Positions 1-6,367 of a DNA stretch of 64,000 nucleotides are shown one piece after another (positions within the stretch are counted from its first letter, which is position 1; each line of letters opens with the position of its first letter). Source of the stretch: Sphingobacterium sp. SGR-19 (GTDB taxonomy: Bacteria > Bacteroidota > Bacteroidia > Sphingobacteriales > Sphingobacteriaceae). Location: NCBI RefSeq assembly GCF_011043555.1, contig NZ_JAAKGS010000002.1, positions 558,001 to 622,000 of the forward strand. The letters are read 5' to 3'. The translations under genes and the position numbers were made by a program. Below the pieces are notes generated by a model. It did not search any database. It was not told the DNA's origin and saw only the letters and a list, made by a program, of their open reading frames with translations.

Positions 1-523
1 GGTGAATGACCAAAGAGTCGCTATTGCCGAGCTCCCAGCGCAATTGTCTTACTGCTTCGATGAATGGAAGCGACTCTATGTCGCCTACTGTGCCACCTAG
101 TTCGGTAATAACGATGTCGTATTCTCCGGTTTGTCCTAGGAGTTGCATCCGACGCTTAATTTCATCAGTAATATGAGGTACGACTTGAACCGTTTTGCCT
201 AAATAAGCTCCTGCGCGTTCTTGATCGATAACATGTTGGTATATTCTTCCCGTTGTGACATTGTTGGCTTGTGAGGTAGCAACATTTAGGAATCTTTCGT
301 AATGGCCTAGATCTAGATCGGTTTCCGCTCCATCCTCCGTAACATAACATTCTCCGTGTTCATATGGGTTCAACGTTCCTGGATCGATGTTGATGTAGGG
401 GTCAAATTTTTGGATGGTCACTTTAAGCCCCCGAGCTTGTAAAAGTTTAGCCAAGGAAGCCGCGATAATGCCTTTTCCTAACGACGAGGTTACGCCGCCC
501 GTAACGAAGATATATTTACTCAT
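1..523 (-). CDS. pyrG: CTP synthase, N-terminal part (runs off the window)
   Basis: The protein makes CTP from UTP, ATP and glutamine, the last step of de novo pyrimidine nucleotide synthesis in the cytoplasm. The 174 residues visible are the start of the synthetase domain: [18 protein letters not shown] at the N-terminus carries the P-loop (SSLGKG), followed by [20 protein letters not shown] and [13 protein letters not shown], all hallmarks of the family. The C-terminal glutaminase domain lies outside the window to the left. The start is the ATG whose complement is at 521-523. The gene points away from rplS-tRNA-Pro and has about 180 bp before the rplS terminator. No anomaly is seen in the visible part. 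Confidence 0.97.
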   Translation of the reverse strand, partial: MSKYIFVTGGVTSSLGKGIIAASLAKLLQARGLKVTIQKFDPYINIDPGTLNPYEHGECYVTEDGAETDLDLGHYERFLNVATSQANNVTTGRIYQHVIDQERAGAYLGKTVQVVPHITDEIKRRMQLLGQTGEYDIVITELGGTVGDIESLPFIEAVRQLRWELGNSDSLVIH

Positions 524-705
524 AGCAATAATGGAATTTCAAGTATTTCAAGCCTTAAATACGGCCTTAAATCTGCTTTATGTACGGGATACAAAGATAA
601 GTTTTTTTCCGATACTAACGGAAATTAAAGCATAAAAAACCCTAAAGTATTATTCGTGCTGGTATAGTAGGTATCTGGAGTGGCTGGGCGAGTTAGAAAG
701 GACAT

Positions 706-735
706 AAAAAGCCGCTATTGACGTAGCGGCTTTTT
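706..735. terminator. Bidirectional rho-independent terminator after rplS
   Basis: Stem GCCGCTA (711-717) pairs with TAGCGGC (724-730) around a 6-nt loop. Five A lie before it and five T after it, so it can end transcription on either strand. It sits 24 bp beyond the rplS stop on the minus strand. Confidence 0.85.
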
Positions 736-759
736 CATATTTCTTGAGCAGTGGTTTTG

Positions 760-1107
760 TTATACACGTTTTGCTTTAATACGCGCAGCTTTACCGGTAA
801 GACCGCGTAAATAGAATAATTTAGCACGACGAACTTTACCAACACTATTAACTTCTATTTTTTGAATGTTAGGTGAATTCACAGGGAAGATACGTTCAAC
901 ACCAACACCGTTAGAGATTTTACGAACAGTAAAAGTCGCGTTAGTACCTTCGCTGTTTAACTGGATAACTACACCTTGGTACACCTGAACACGCTCTTTA
1001 TTTCCTTCGCGAATTTTATAATGAACGCTGATGGTATCTCCGGCTTTAAAAGCGGGGATTTCATTTTTCACTACCGCTTGTTCTTCTACAAATTTTACTA
1101 AATCCAT
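760..1107 (-). CDS. rplS: 50S ribosomal protein L19
   Basis: L19 sits at the interface of the 30S and 50S subunits. The 115-residue protein has the expected length and family signatures: [13 protein letters not shown] near residue 20, VYQGVVI near 42, [18 protein letters not shown] near 60-75, and the basic end [22 protein letters not shown]. It is a single-gene unit here: a terminator follows it and a candidate -7 box lies about 110 bp upstream of the start. Nothing is unusual in the coding sequence. Confidence 0.98.
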   Translation of the reverse strand: MDLVKFVEEQAVVKNEIPAFKAGDTISVHYKIREGNKERVQVYQGVVIQLNSEGTNATFTVRKISNGVGVERIFPVNSPNIQKIEVNSVGKVRRAKLFYLRGLTGKAARIKAKRV

Positions 1108-1214
1108 GATTTCGAGTAATTATTAAACGATTTTATCCTGAAAAAATCGGAATGCAATATTACAGCTTTTATTTTAAATAAAAAAATACTTTTTTAAAAT
1201 CCTGTAAGTGGTTG

Positions 1215-1222
1215 CAAAGGTA
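1215..1222 (-). promoter_or_regulatory. Candidate rplS -7 box (TAnnTTTG)
   Basis: On the minus strand the sequence reads TACCTTTG, a perfect Bacteroidota -7 element. A TTTG lies upstream but only 13 bp away, shorter than the usual 17-23 bp, so the -33 box is uncertain. The implied 5' untranslated region of rplS is about 100 nt. Confidence 0.5.
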
Positions 1223-1267
1223 AGAAAATTATTCTCAAAAAAAATATGATAGTAATTAAATATGCCG

Positions 1268-1275
1268 TATATTTG
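1268..1275 (+). promoter_or_regulatory. Candidate tRNA-Pro -7 box
   Basis: TATATTTG matches TAnnTTTG and lies 27 bp before the mature tRNA 5' end. No clear TTG -33 element is seen at the right distance. Confidence 0.45.
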
Positions 1276-1302
1276 TGCCACAGAAAAAAAGGTGATGCCT
1301 TT

Positions 1303-1376
1303 CGGGGTGTAGCGTAGCCCGGTATCGCGCCACATTTGGGATGTGGAGGTCGTAGGTTCGAATCCTGCCACCCCGA
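1303..1376 (+). tRNA. tRNA-Pro (anticodon TGG)
   Basis: A 74-nt cloverleaf. Acceptor CGGGGTG (1303-1309) pairs with CACCCCG (1369-1375), discriminator A at 1376. The anticodon loop TTTGGGA carries TGG and is closed by CCACA/TGTGG. The T arm contains GGTTCGAATCC. CCA is not encoded. Its 3' 17 bp are repeated twice about 4 kb downstream, marking it as an integration target. Confidence 0.96.
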
Positions 1377-1377
1377 C
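1361..1377 (+). repeat. att-like direct repeat, copy 1 (3' end of tRNA-Pro)
   Basis: AATCCTGCCACCCCGAC, the T-arm and acceptor 3' end of tRNA-Pro plus one base. Identical 17-mers occur at 5219-5235 and 5343-5359. Just beyond the following hairpin, TTTCGGACA occurs twice (1410-1418 and 1421-1429), an arrangement that could be arm-type recombinase sites. Confidence 0.8.
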
Positions 1378-1406
1378 GAAAGCCGCTGATTATCAGTGGC
1401 TTTTTC
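1378..1406 (+). terminator. Terminator after tRNA-Pro
   Basis: AGCCGCTGA pairs with (A)TCAGTGGCT with one G.U pair (1381-1401), followed by TTTTTC. The same plan, 17-mer then hairpin ending in GGCTTTTT, is repeated after copies 2 and 3 of the att-like repeat. Confidence 0.75.
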
Positions 1407-1542
1407 TATTTTCGGACATATTTCGGACAAAACTATTGGATTTTTCACCTATAACATCCCAGCTATAAAGATAGGTCAAGATAAGCGTTATTCGGAATAA
1501 GTTAATTGGAGAGGCTGTAAGGAGGCTATTAAATTCCGTTTT

Positions 1543-2247
1543 TTATAAAATTAATTTATCTACTTTTCCCTTTATGTCACCTACAAATTCTCCTTTTATT
1601 ATTTTTGACAGATCTCCAAATTGAGACCTGTCAAAGCTTTGTGAAAGTTGCTTGTTCTTTACTAAAATCACTTTATCTGCATGGTGAAGAATTGTTTCTA
1701 AGATATGCGAAGATAATAATATAGTACTGCCTGTTTCTTTTAGCCGTTCAATGATAATATTGACTATTTCACTCGTTTTTAGATCTAGACCGTTAAACGG
1801 TTCGTCCATAATAATTATTTTCTTATCCAATAATAGAATGCCCATGATCGATAGCTTTTTTTGCATTCCAGTCGAATAGTTATGAATATATTCTTTTAAA
1901 GGTAGCTGAAAAATAGAATTCCATACGTTTACTTTCTCCTCTGAATATTGACCCACAATTTTGAGATATTCTAAACCTGTCATATATGGATAGAAATAAG
2001 GGGTTGCCTGTAGAAAAGCTATATCTTTAGGAAGAGGCAATGTTTGATTTTCTTTGTCAACATCAATATTCCCGCTAATAATATTAAATAGGGTTGTTTT
2101 GCCTGCCCCATTGTCACCCACAATGCCGTATATTTGACCGTTTTCGATACCCAGACTCACATTGTCAAATATCGGTTTCCTCCCATAAGCAAATGTGAAT
2201 TGTTCTAATTTAATAATGCTCTCAGATTTTCTCGGTTCTTTCTCCAT
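1543..2247 (-). CDS. ABC transporter ATP-binding protein of the peptide island
   Basis: The 234-residue protein is a single nucleotide-binding domain that would power the adjacent membrane protein. Visible motifs are Walker A GDNGAGKTT (44-52), Q-loop glutamine at about 80, a degenerate signature STGMQKK (125-131) in place of LSGGQ, Walker B KKIIIMDEP (142-150), D-loop GLD and the switch histidine in SSHILE (181). It is the last gene of the unit and its start overlaps the end of the permease gene by 43 bp, implying translational coupling. The role is inferred from context to be export of, or self-protection against, the product of the neighbouring precursor. A general drug or bacteriocin-immunity ABC system is an equally valid reading. 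Confidence 0.88.
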   Translation of the reverse strand: MEKEPRKSESIIKLEQFTFAYGRKPIFDNVSLGIENGQIYGIVGDNGAGKTTLFNIISGNIDVDKENQTLPLPKDIAFLQATPYFYPYMTGLEYLKIVGQYSEEKVNVWNSIFQLPLKEYIHNYSTGMQKKLSIMGILLLDKKIIIMDEPFNGLDLKTSEIVNIIIERLKETGSTILLSSHILETILHHADKVILVKNKQLSQSFDRSQFGDLSKIIKGEFVGDIKGKVDKLIL

Positions 2248-3140
2248 ACTTTGTAAAGTAAATATAATGATACAGGAAGGACTGGCGTTAAGATAAAATA
2301 AAGCGTAATCGGTATAGTATTCTGAACCTTGGTGCTTATTGTTTTTAGCGTATACTTTAACAGGAAGGCGTATATAAGCACCATATTAAACAATATGGCA
2401 CATCCTACCAGTATTAGGATTTGAGGGGTAGTATATAGAAAGACAAACAGAATATAATGTGGCAGAAATAATAGGTTGCATGCCAATAAAATACTCTTTA
2501 TCTTCTGTTCGTAAAAATATTTATGCGTCCTATACGATTGTACTATCTCCCGGGCTTCTAAATACGCGTAAAACTCTCCTGAAAATGTCATCCAGTAGAG
2601 CATCATAATAGGAGTTATGGGGAAGAAAAACAACAAGATTATCCCAACGATATAGCTGGACAAAAAAAGTAGTGGACTTTGTCTGATTCCCGATCTCCAT
2701 TCAAACGCATGCAATGGTAAAGCACGAGTTAATTTTCTGATAAAGTAGAACTTTTTAATTTTTCTTTTGAATATTGATTGATATACTGCCATAGCGAAAA
2801 TTAACAAAAGAGGGAGTGTCATCAAAAAATCAATGCTATGCACGGATAGTGCAAAAAGTTCTAAGAATAGATAAAGCGTCAAATATTCTATCAAAAAAAT
2901 AAGCAAGGTCCTGTTTTTAAATACGGAACTTAAAAACTCGGTATCTTTGCGTTTTAACCCTAAAGACAACAAAATTATGGCGATCATTATCTGCGTTCCC
3001 TCTACTCCCACATTGGTCAATACTTTGTTTAAATAGAATAGCAATATTAGTGCAAAAGGAACCAGTATAAAAAGGTTGCCACCCGCTGCTGATAGGTAAC
3101 GAAACAGTTGTTTAAATCTAAAAGTAAAATACTCAAACAT
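2205..3140 (-). CDS. Polytopic membrane protein, probable ABC permease
   Basis: The 311-residue protein has roughly eight hydrophobic segments, for example 23-37, 50-62, 79-95, 104-120, 157-180, 217-236, 239-260 and 276-300, joined by short basic loops. No enzymatic motif is seen. Its place directly upstream of and overlapping a lone ABC ATPase gene identifies it as the likely membrane half of the transporter. It starts one base after the end of the dehydrogenase gene. I do not recognise a precise family; it resembles the permease halves of bacteriocin or RiPP export systems only in topology and context. Confidence 0.7.
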   Translation of the reverse strand: MFEYFTFRFKQLFRYLSAAGGNLFILVPFALILLFYLNKVLTNVGVEGTQIMIAIILLSLGLKRKDTEFLSSVFKNRTLLIFLIEYLTLYLFLELFALSVHSIDFLMTLPLLLIFAMAVYQSIFKRKIKKFYFIRKLTRALPLHAFEWRSGIRQSPLLFLSSYIVGIILLFFFPITPIMMLYWMTFSGEFYAYLEAREIVQSYRTHKYFYEQKIKSILLACNLLFLPHYILFVFLYTTPQILILVGCAILFNMVLIYAFLLKYTLKTISTKVQNTIPITLYFILTPVLPVSLYLLYKVWRKNRENLRALLN

Positions 3141-3141
3141 C

Positions 3142-4359
3142 CTATCTTACAATTTCATGTTTTAAGAAATCAGGTTCTAATAGATTAACACTTTCATTGG
3201 CTAATGGAATTCCACAACCAACAACGAGAGTAGCTCCTTCAGTAAAGCCGTCTAGAGACAGTTCCTGTTCAATCAGCGATGTGTTTATAGCTCCTGTTAC
3301 GAAACTTCCCAGATTTTCTTTAGCTGCATTTAAATAAAACATTTGGCTTAGGTGCCCTGTGTCCAATAAAGTGACTTTATATGCTAAAGTATGTTGTTGA
3401 TATTTCCAAAAGTTTCTAAAGTATCGAGTAGTCATAAGAACAAGAAAACCAGCATCTTTGACATAATGCTGTCCAGCCACAAATTTGTTAGCAAAATCCT
3501 TCGCTTCCTCTGCATTGTATATTTTAACCAAATCTAAACTATGCATTTCAACATTATAATGATAAATTCCAGGTTCTAACGATTCAACGTTTAAACATAG
3601 AATGTACGCTTCCGTTGGGTGTAGTGACCCTCCTGAGGGAACTGTTTTATGTAATAACGTTAACTGCTTGTGCATGTCATACTTTCCATGACATCCGAAC
3701 GTATAAAGTAGCACGGTTGATAAAGTCTCCAATTTTACAGAAATGTTCTTGTTGAAGATTCGACTGGTCTTTCTTTTTAGGATAGTCTGATAATAAGTAT
3801 CATCAGACAAATCTTCAAGGGGTAACATAGTTCTATTTTCGGAATTTATTTTGTGAAAATGAGTTGGTGGAACGCCATTTTTTTTAATTATGTTATCCAT
3901 TCCTTGCTCATATAGATCCATATTATCATCACCCTCGTAATCCTCGGTAACCATCTCAACATCCACTTTACTCCATTTTGTTAAGTAGTGGAAGAAAGCT
4001 GCATATATGTTCCATTTGGACTTGTTTAAAATATCTTCTTTTCGAATATATTGTGCAAATTCCTCCTGCCCATTATCAAATAGTAATATTCCTACTGAAG
4101 CAAATTTTTCAAGAAACTCAAGAGTAAAACCTAGATTTTCATTGAATTCTACCCATTCAGTTATCGAAATAGATTTTAATATTTCGAATTCTTCGTCTGA
4201 CACAACAATCTCTTCCCCATTTAAAACAGGAAAAGCCAACATTTTCCGCGATTCAATTTGTTGAATTTTTCCTTTCAATAACTCTTGGATATCAAGTGTT
4301 TTTCCGTTTTTATGATAGAAAAACACAAACTCACTTCTTTTAATTTTTTTTGACTTCAT
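3142..4359 (-). CDS. SagB-like peptide maturation dehydrogenase (nitroreductase fold)
   Basis: The 405-residue protein has a variable N-terminal part (1-180) and a C-terminal nitroreductase-type FMN domain. Visible signatures are RKTSR at 196-200, the usual first FMN-phosphate contact, and PSGGSLHPTEAY at 241-252, very close to the SGG-motif that defines SagB-type oxidases, followed by GIYHYN at 264-269. SagB enzymes oxidise azolines to azoles in thiazole/oxazole-modified peptides. Here no YcaO cyclodehydratase is present and the neighbouring precursor has no cysteine, so the substrate is open. It resembles the group annotated as putative peptide maturation dehydrogenases found beside NHLP-related precursors. 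It lies 46 bp downstream of the precursor gene and 1 bp before the permease gene. Confidence 0.82.
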   Translation of the reverse strand: MKSKKIKRSEFVFFYHKNGKTLDIQELLKGKIQQIESRKMLAFPVLNGEEIVVSDEEFEILKSISITEWVEFNENLGFTLEFLEKFASVGILLFDNGQEEFAQYIRKEDILNKSKWNIYAAFFHYLTKWSKVDVEMVTEDYEGDDNMDLYEQGMDNIIKKNGVPPTHFHKINSENRTMLPLEDLSDDTYYQTILKRKTSRIFNKNISVKLETLSTVLLYTFGCHGKYDMHKQLTLLHKTVPSGGSLHPTEAYILCLNVESLEPGIYHYNVEMHSLDLVKIYNAEEAKDFANKFVAGQHYVKDAGFLVLMTTRYFRNFWKYQQHTLAYKVTLLDTGHLSQMFYLNAAKENLGSFVTGAINTSLIEQELSLDGFTEGATLVVGCGIPLANESVNLLEPDFLKHEIVR

Positions 4360-4384
4360 AACCTGTTCTAAAAATGATTAATAT

Positions 4385-4398
4385 AGGAGTTTATCAAG
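4385..4398. repeat. 14-bp inverted repeat, left copy
   Basis: AGGAGTTTATCAAG; its exact reverse complement is at 4796-4809. The pair brackets the precursor gene. Both copies are followed, on their own strand, by GATTAAG after 5 or 0 nt, so the similarity goes beyond the 14 bp. Confidence 0.7.
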
Positions 4399-4405
4399 TT
4401 GGCGA

Positions 4406-4747
4406 TTAAGCTACATTTTTCATCTTTGCACTGGATGTCATGGGTAAAAAAACAAATACAACAGTGATAGCGAATGCTAGCGGAAGCCCCATCTGAACGT
4501 TAGATTGGGCAGGAAATGCAAATTTCTCTCTTTCCATGAATTCTGCAACCGCCTCTCTAAATTTCTCCGTTTCTGGAAGTTTTATTAGTTCATCAATGGC
4601 TGAATCTTCAATGTGAATACCGTAATTAGAAAGCGTTTTCTTGGTATTTTCTTCTAATTCTTTCTTGAAAGAATCATCTGTCAATAGACTGCTTAGAAAA
4701 CTAACAAGTTTTCTTGGTGCCAAATTGTTTAAATTTTGAGTCTCCAT
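4406..4747 (-). CDS. Candidate RiPP precursor with NHLP-like leader
   Basis: The 113-residue protein has a charged, helical N-terminal two thirds and a hydrophobic tail. Residues 24-58 (DDSFKKELEENTKKTLSNYG, then IHIEDSAIDELIKLP) follow the pattern of nitrile-hydratase-like leader peptides: D-x-x-F, L-x-x-N near a cap, short spacer, Gly-Ile. Residues 86-102 (MGLPLAFAITVVFVFLP) form one hydrophobic segment, then T104, S105, S106 and a short basic end. There is no cysteine anywhere. It is the first gene of a minus-strand unit with the dehydrogenase and ABC genes. A small membrane protein that is not modified is the main alternative. Precursor status is inferred from leader pattern and context. 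Confidence 0.65.
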   Translation of the reverse strand: METQNLNNLAPRKLVSFLSSLLTDDSFKKELEENTKKTLSNYGIHIEDSAIDELIKLPETEKFREAVAEFMEREKFAFPAQSNVQMGLPLAFAITVVFVFLPMTSSAKMKNVA

Positions 4748-4795
4748 AATAGTAAAGTTTTAATTAGTGCTCTAAATCATTATGTTTACTTAATC

Positions 4796-4809
4796 CTTGA
4801 TAAACTCCT
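4796..4809. repeat. 14-bp inverted repeat, right copy
   Basis: CTTGATAAACTCCT, exact reverse complement of 4385-4398. It lies in the probable 5' untranslated region of the precursor transcript, about 50 bp before its start codon. Confidence 0.7.
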
Positions 4810-4813
4810 GTTG

Positions 4814-4844
4814 CTAATCTAACCAACTATTTCAATAAATACAA
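4814..4844 (-). promoter_or_regulatory. Weak candidate promoter of the peptide locus
   Basis: On the minus strand TTG (4844-4842), 20 bp, then TAGATTAG (4821-4814), one mismatch from TAnnTTTG. It would start transcription about 60 bp before the precursor start codon. Confidence 0.3.
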
Positions 4845-5218
4845 GTGTTTTTCTTTCATTATGAGTTGTTTATAAAGTAAATAGCCAGCATTTATTCGCA
4901 ATCCCTCCTTTCTGTTTGTTGTTTTCCTCCGCTCATTAGTGGCTTGCGAAACCCCACCGCTCTTGGCCTGCGCTGTTCTCGCTTTGGGCATTTACGGGAT
5001 TGGTTTGGCGACTAAATTCTATGATAAAGGATTTTAGTTATCGGGGAGCTTTTTTATCTTTATGGCAACAAAGTACATTGACTGATTGGAACTGGTGTTA
5101 TCAAGAGGCCTCAAAGCCCGACAAAGTAGGATACATTAAATGAGACCTATTCGGTTACCTATCTTGATAGTTTGCTTGCTAACAATAACAAAATCAACGA
5201 ATTAGAGGAGTGGTGACA

Positions 5219-5235
5219 AATCCTGCCACCCCGAC
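5219..5235 (+). repeat. att-like direct repeat, copy 2
   Basis: Exact 17-bp copy of the tRNA-Pro 3' end, not preceded by the rest of a tRNA. It is the probable right end of the peptide island. Confidence 0.8.
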
Positions 5236-5266
5236 AAAAAGCTTCTCTGAAAAGAGAGGCTTTTTT
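5236..5266 (+). terminator. Terminator hairpin behind att copy 2
   Basis: AAGCTTCTCT (5239-5248), loop GAAA, AGAGAGGCTT (5253-5262), then a T run. One G.U pair. It would end a tRNA transcript read into copy 2. Confidence 0.75.
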
Positions 5267-5342
5267 GCTTTCGGGCAGGATGAGAACCGGGGTTCGATCC
5301 GTAGGAGCTTTAGGGTAAAGGTTGGGGATGAGGGGCTAAAGC

Positions 5343-5359
5343 AATCCTGCCACCCCGAC
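5343..5359 (+). repeat. att-like direct repeat, copy 3
   Basis: Second exact 17-bp copy of the tRNA-Pro 3' end, 124 bp after copy 2; likely the relic of an earlier integration or the original chromosomal junction. Confidence 0.8.
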
Positions 5360-5361
5360 GG

Positions 5362-5389
5362 AAAAGCTCGACAATAAGTCGGGCTTTTT
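5362..5389 (+). terminator. Terminator hairpin behind att copy 3
   Basis: AAGCTCGAC (5364-5372), loop AATAA, GTCGGGCTT (5378-5386), then TTT. Same design as the hairpins after copies 1 and 2 but with different stem sequence. Confidence 0.75.
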
Positions 5390-5486
5390 GTGTTTTAGGG
5401 GATGACTGATGAGAACCTAGATTTGATCCGTACGAACCGACTATAATATAAATTATCAGATATTTTGTATCTTGGGACTGGACTAT

Positions 5487-5954
5487 ATGAAAAACTTTAT
5501 TTTGATTATAATTTCGGCTACTTTTTTATCGAGTAATACGCCGATACAGGAAGAGACCGTAACCTTATCAGTGAAACCGACTGTTTTTAATCTCTCCCAG
5601 CTCCCTGAGACAGTAGAAGTGACCATGATAAACAATACGCGAGAAACGATACTGGCGGGATTACATTATTGGATTGAGCGTTTCGAAAATAATAAGTGGG
5701 TAAAAGTATCGCCAGATCAAGTTTTCGAGGATGTGGGCTATAATTTCTCGCCTTCGGTTTTTTATACATATGAAAAAAACCTTTTCAGAGAAGAAATTGA
5801 TTACAAAGTCGGGAAATACAGAATTGTTAAATATTATCTAAAGTCTGACTATCAAAAACCAGAAGAAGAGGTCAAAGTCTATGCCGAGTTTTACGTTAAG
5901 AAATGCGGAGCGGACGATGTAAATAATTCTGGAAATGGAAAGTGGGTGCGTTGA
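5487..5954 (+). CDS. Secreted protein with a bacterial Ig-like domain
   Basis: The 155-residue product begins with a short hydrophobic signal segment (MKNFILIIISATFLSSNT) and continues as a beta-rich domain. The pattern VTLSVKPTVFNL, MINNTRETI, then YKVGKYRIVKYYL near residue 115 and a final YAEFYVK strand is typical of the short Ig-like secreted proteins found singly in many Bacteroidota. A TTG at 5472 would add five residues; the ATG at 5487 directly precedes the signal segment and is preferred. The function is unknown. The gene stands alone just outside the island and ends before the tRNA-Gln terminator. Confidence 0.7.
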   Translation: MKNFILIIISATFLSSNTPIQEETVTLSVKPTVFNLSQLPETVEVTMINNTRETILAGLHYWIERFENNKWVKVSPDQVFEDVGYNFSPSVFYTYEKNLFREEIDYKVGKYRIVKYYLKSDYQKPEEEVKVYAEFYVKKCGADDVNNSGNGKWVR

Positions 5955-6005
5955 GTATTGACGAGAAGATCCGCTTTCGATATTAAGAATAAAGTGCGAA
6001 AGCAA

Positions 6006-6040
6006 CAAAAAGGAGCGCAAAAATCTGCGCTCCTTTTTTG
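6006..6040 (-). terminator. Terminator after tRNA-Gln (usable on both strands)
   Basis: AGGAGCGCA (6011-6019) pairs with TGCGCTCCT (6026-6034). An A-rich tract precedes it and T6 follows, so it can also end the plus-strand transcript of the Ig-like protein gene. Confidence 0.85.
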
Positions 6041-6111
6041 TTGTCCCACCTGGATTCGAACCAAGACTAAATGAACCAAAATCACTTGTACTACCCTTAT
6101 ACTATGGGACA
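6041..6111 (-). tRNA. tRNA-Gln (anticodon TTG)
   Basis: A 71-nt cloverleaf on the minus strand. Acceptor TGTCCCA pairs with TGGGACA, discriminator A. The anticodon loop TTTTGGT carries TTG and is closed by AGTGA/TCATT with one G.U pair. The T arm is CTTGG TTCGAAT CCAGG. CCA is not encoded. Confidence 0.95.
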
Positions 6112-6149
6112 AACATTTGTCTAAACAGCTTGTTTTCGTTTTGACGATG

Positions 6150-6180
6150 CAAATATACGTCAGTTTTTAAAACTTACAAA
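6150..6180 (-). promoter_or_regulatory. tRNA-Gln promoter (-33/-7 type)
   Basis: On the minus strand TTTG (6180-6177), a 19-bp spacer, then TATATTTG (6157-6150), a perfect TAnnTTTG. Transcription would begin about 30 bp before the tRNA. Confidence 0.8.
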
Positions 6181-6367
6181 AAAAAATGTCTAAATTCCTA
6201 TATCCAGACTGATTCTCAACGAAATATTTTTTAGTCTACCGTTGCTGCGGCAGTTCTCGTCCTATTGTTTGTAACAAACTTCGTTAAAATGTGCAAATAA
6301 TATTTAATAGTCGGTTTGTATTCCTTATTTTCGGAGCATATTTTAGAATAACCTTATCTAGTATAGA

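Larger units (their letters stand above)
1361..5359. mobile_element. Putative tRNA-Pro genomic island carrying a peptide-modification locus
   Basis: The interval is bounded by the tRNA-Pro 3' end and by two exact 17-bp copies of it on the right. It is visibly more AT-rich than the flanking housekeeping genes and carries only an accessory four-gene set on the minus strand plus about 470 bp of eroded non-coding sequence. No integrase or transposase gene is visible, so this would be an immobile remnant or an element served in trans. The presence of two right-hand copies 124 bp apart suggests at least two integration events. Boundaries are inferred from the repeats only. Confidence 0.55.
4748..5486. 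other. Non-coding stretch with eroded reading frames and tRNA-Pro end copies
   Basis: This 739-bp stretch has no intact gene. On the plus strand an open frame 4885-5037 without ATG (GTG at 4939) encodes a hydrophobic tail (ACAVLALGIYGIGLATKFYD, stop at 5035) that looks like the end of a small membrane or bacteriocin-like peptide. A second fragment ends at about 5216 (TYLDSLLANNNKINELEEW). Neither is assignable. From 5219 on come two copies of the tRNA-Pro 3' end, two terminators, and a diverged direct repeat GATGAGAACC with GATCCGTA (5279-5304 and 5408-5433). Confidence 0.6.

Noticed and set aside
414..635. Plus-strand 73-codon frame opposite the pyrG start
   Set aside because: It is antisense to the conserved start of CTP synthase and runs into its upstream region.
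1174..1448. Minus-strand open frames over tRNA-Pro
   Set aside because: They are antisense to the tRNA; the apparent protein (AGFEPTTSTSQMWRDTG) is the usual translation shadow of a tRNA gene.
5891..6112. Minus-strand open frame over tRNA-Gln
   Set aside because: It reads through the tRNA and its terminator and has no protein-like features.
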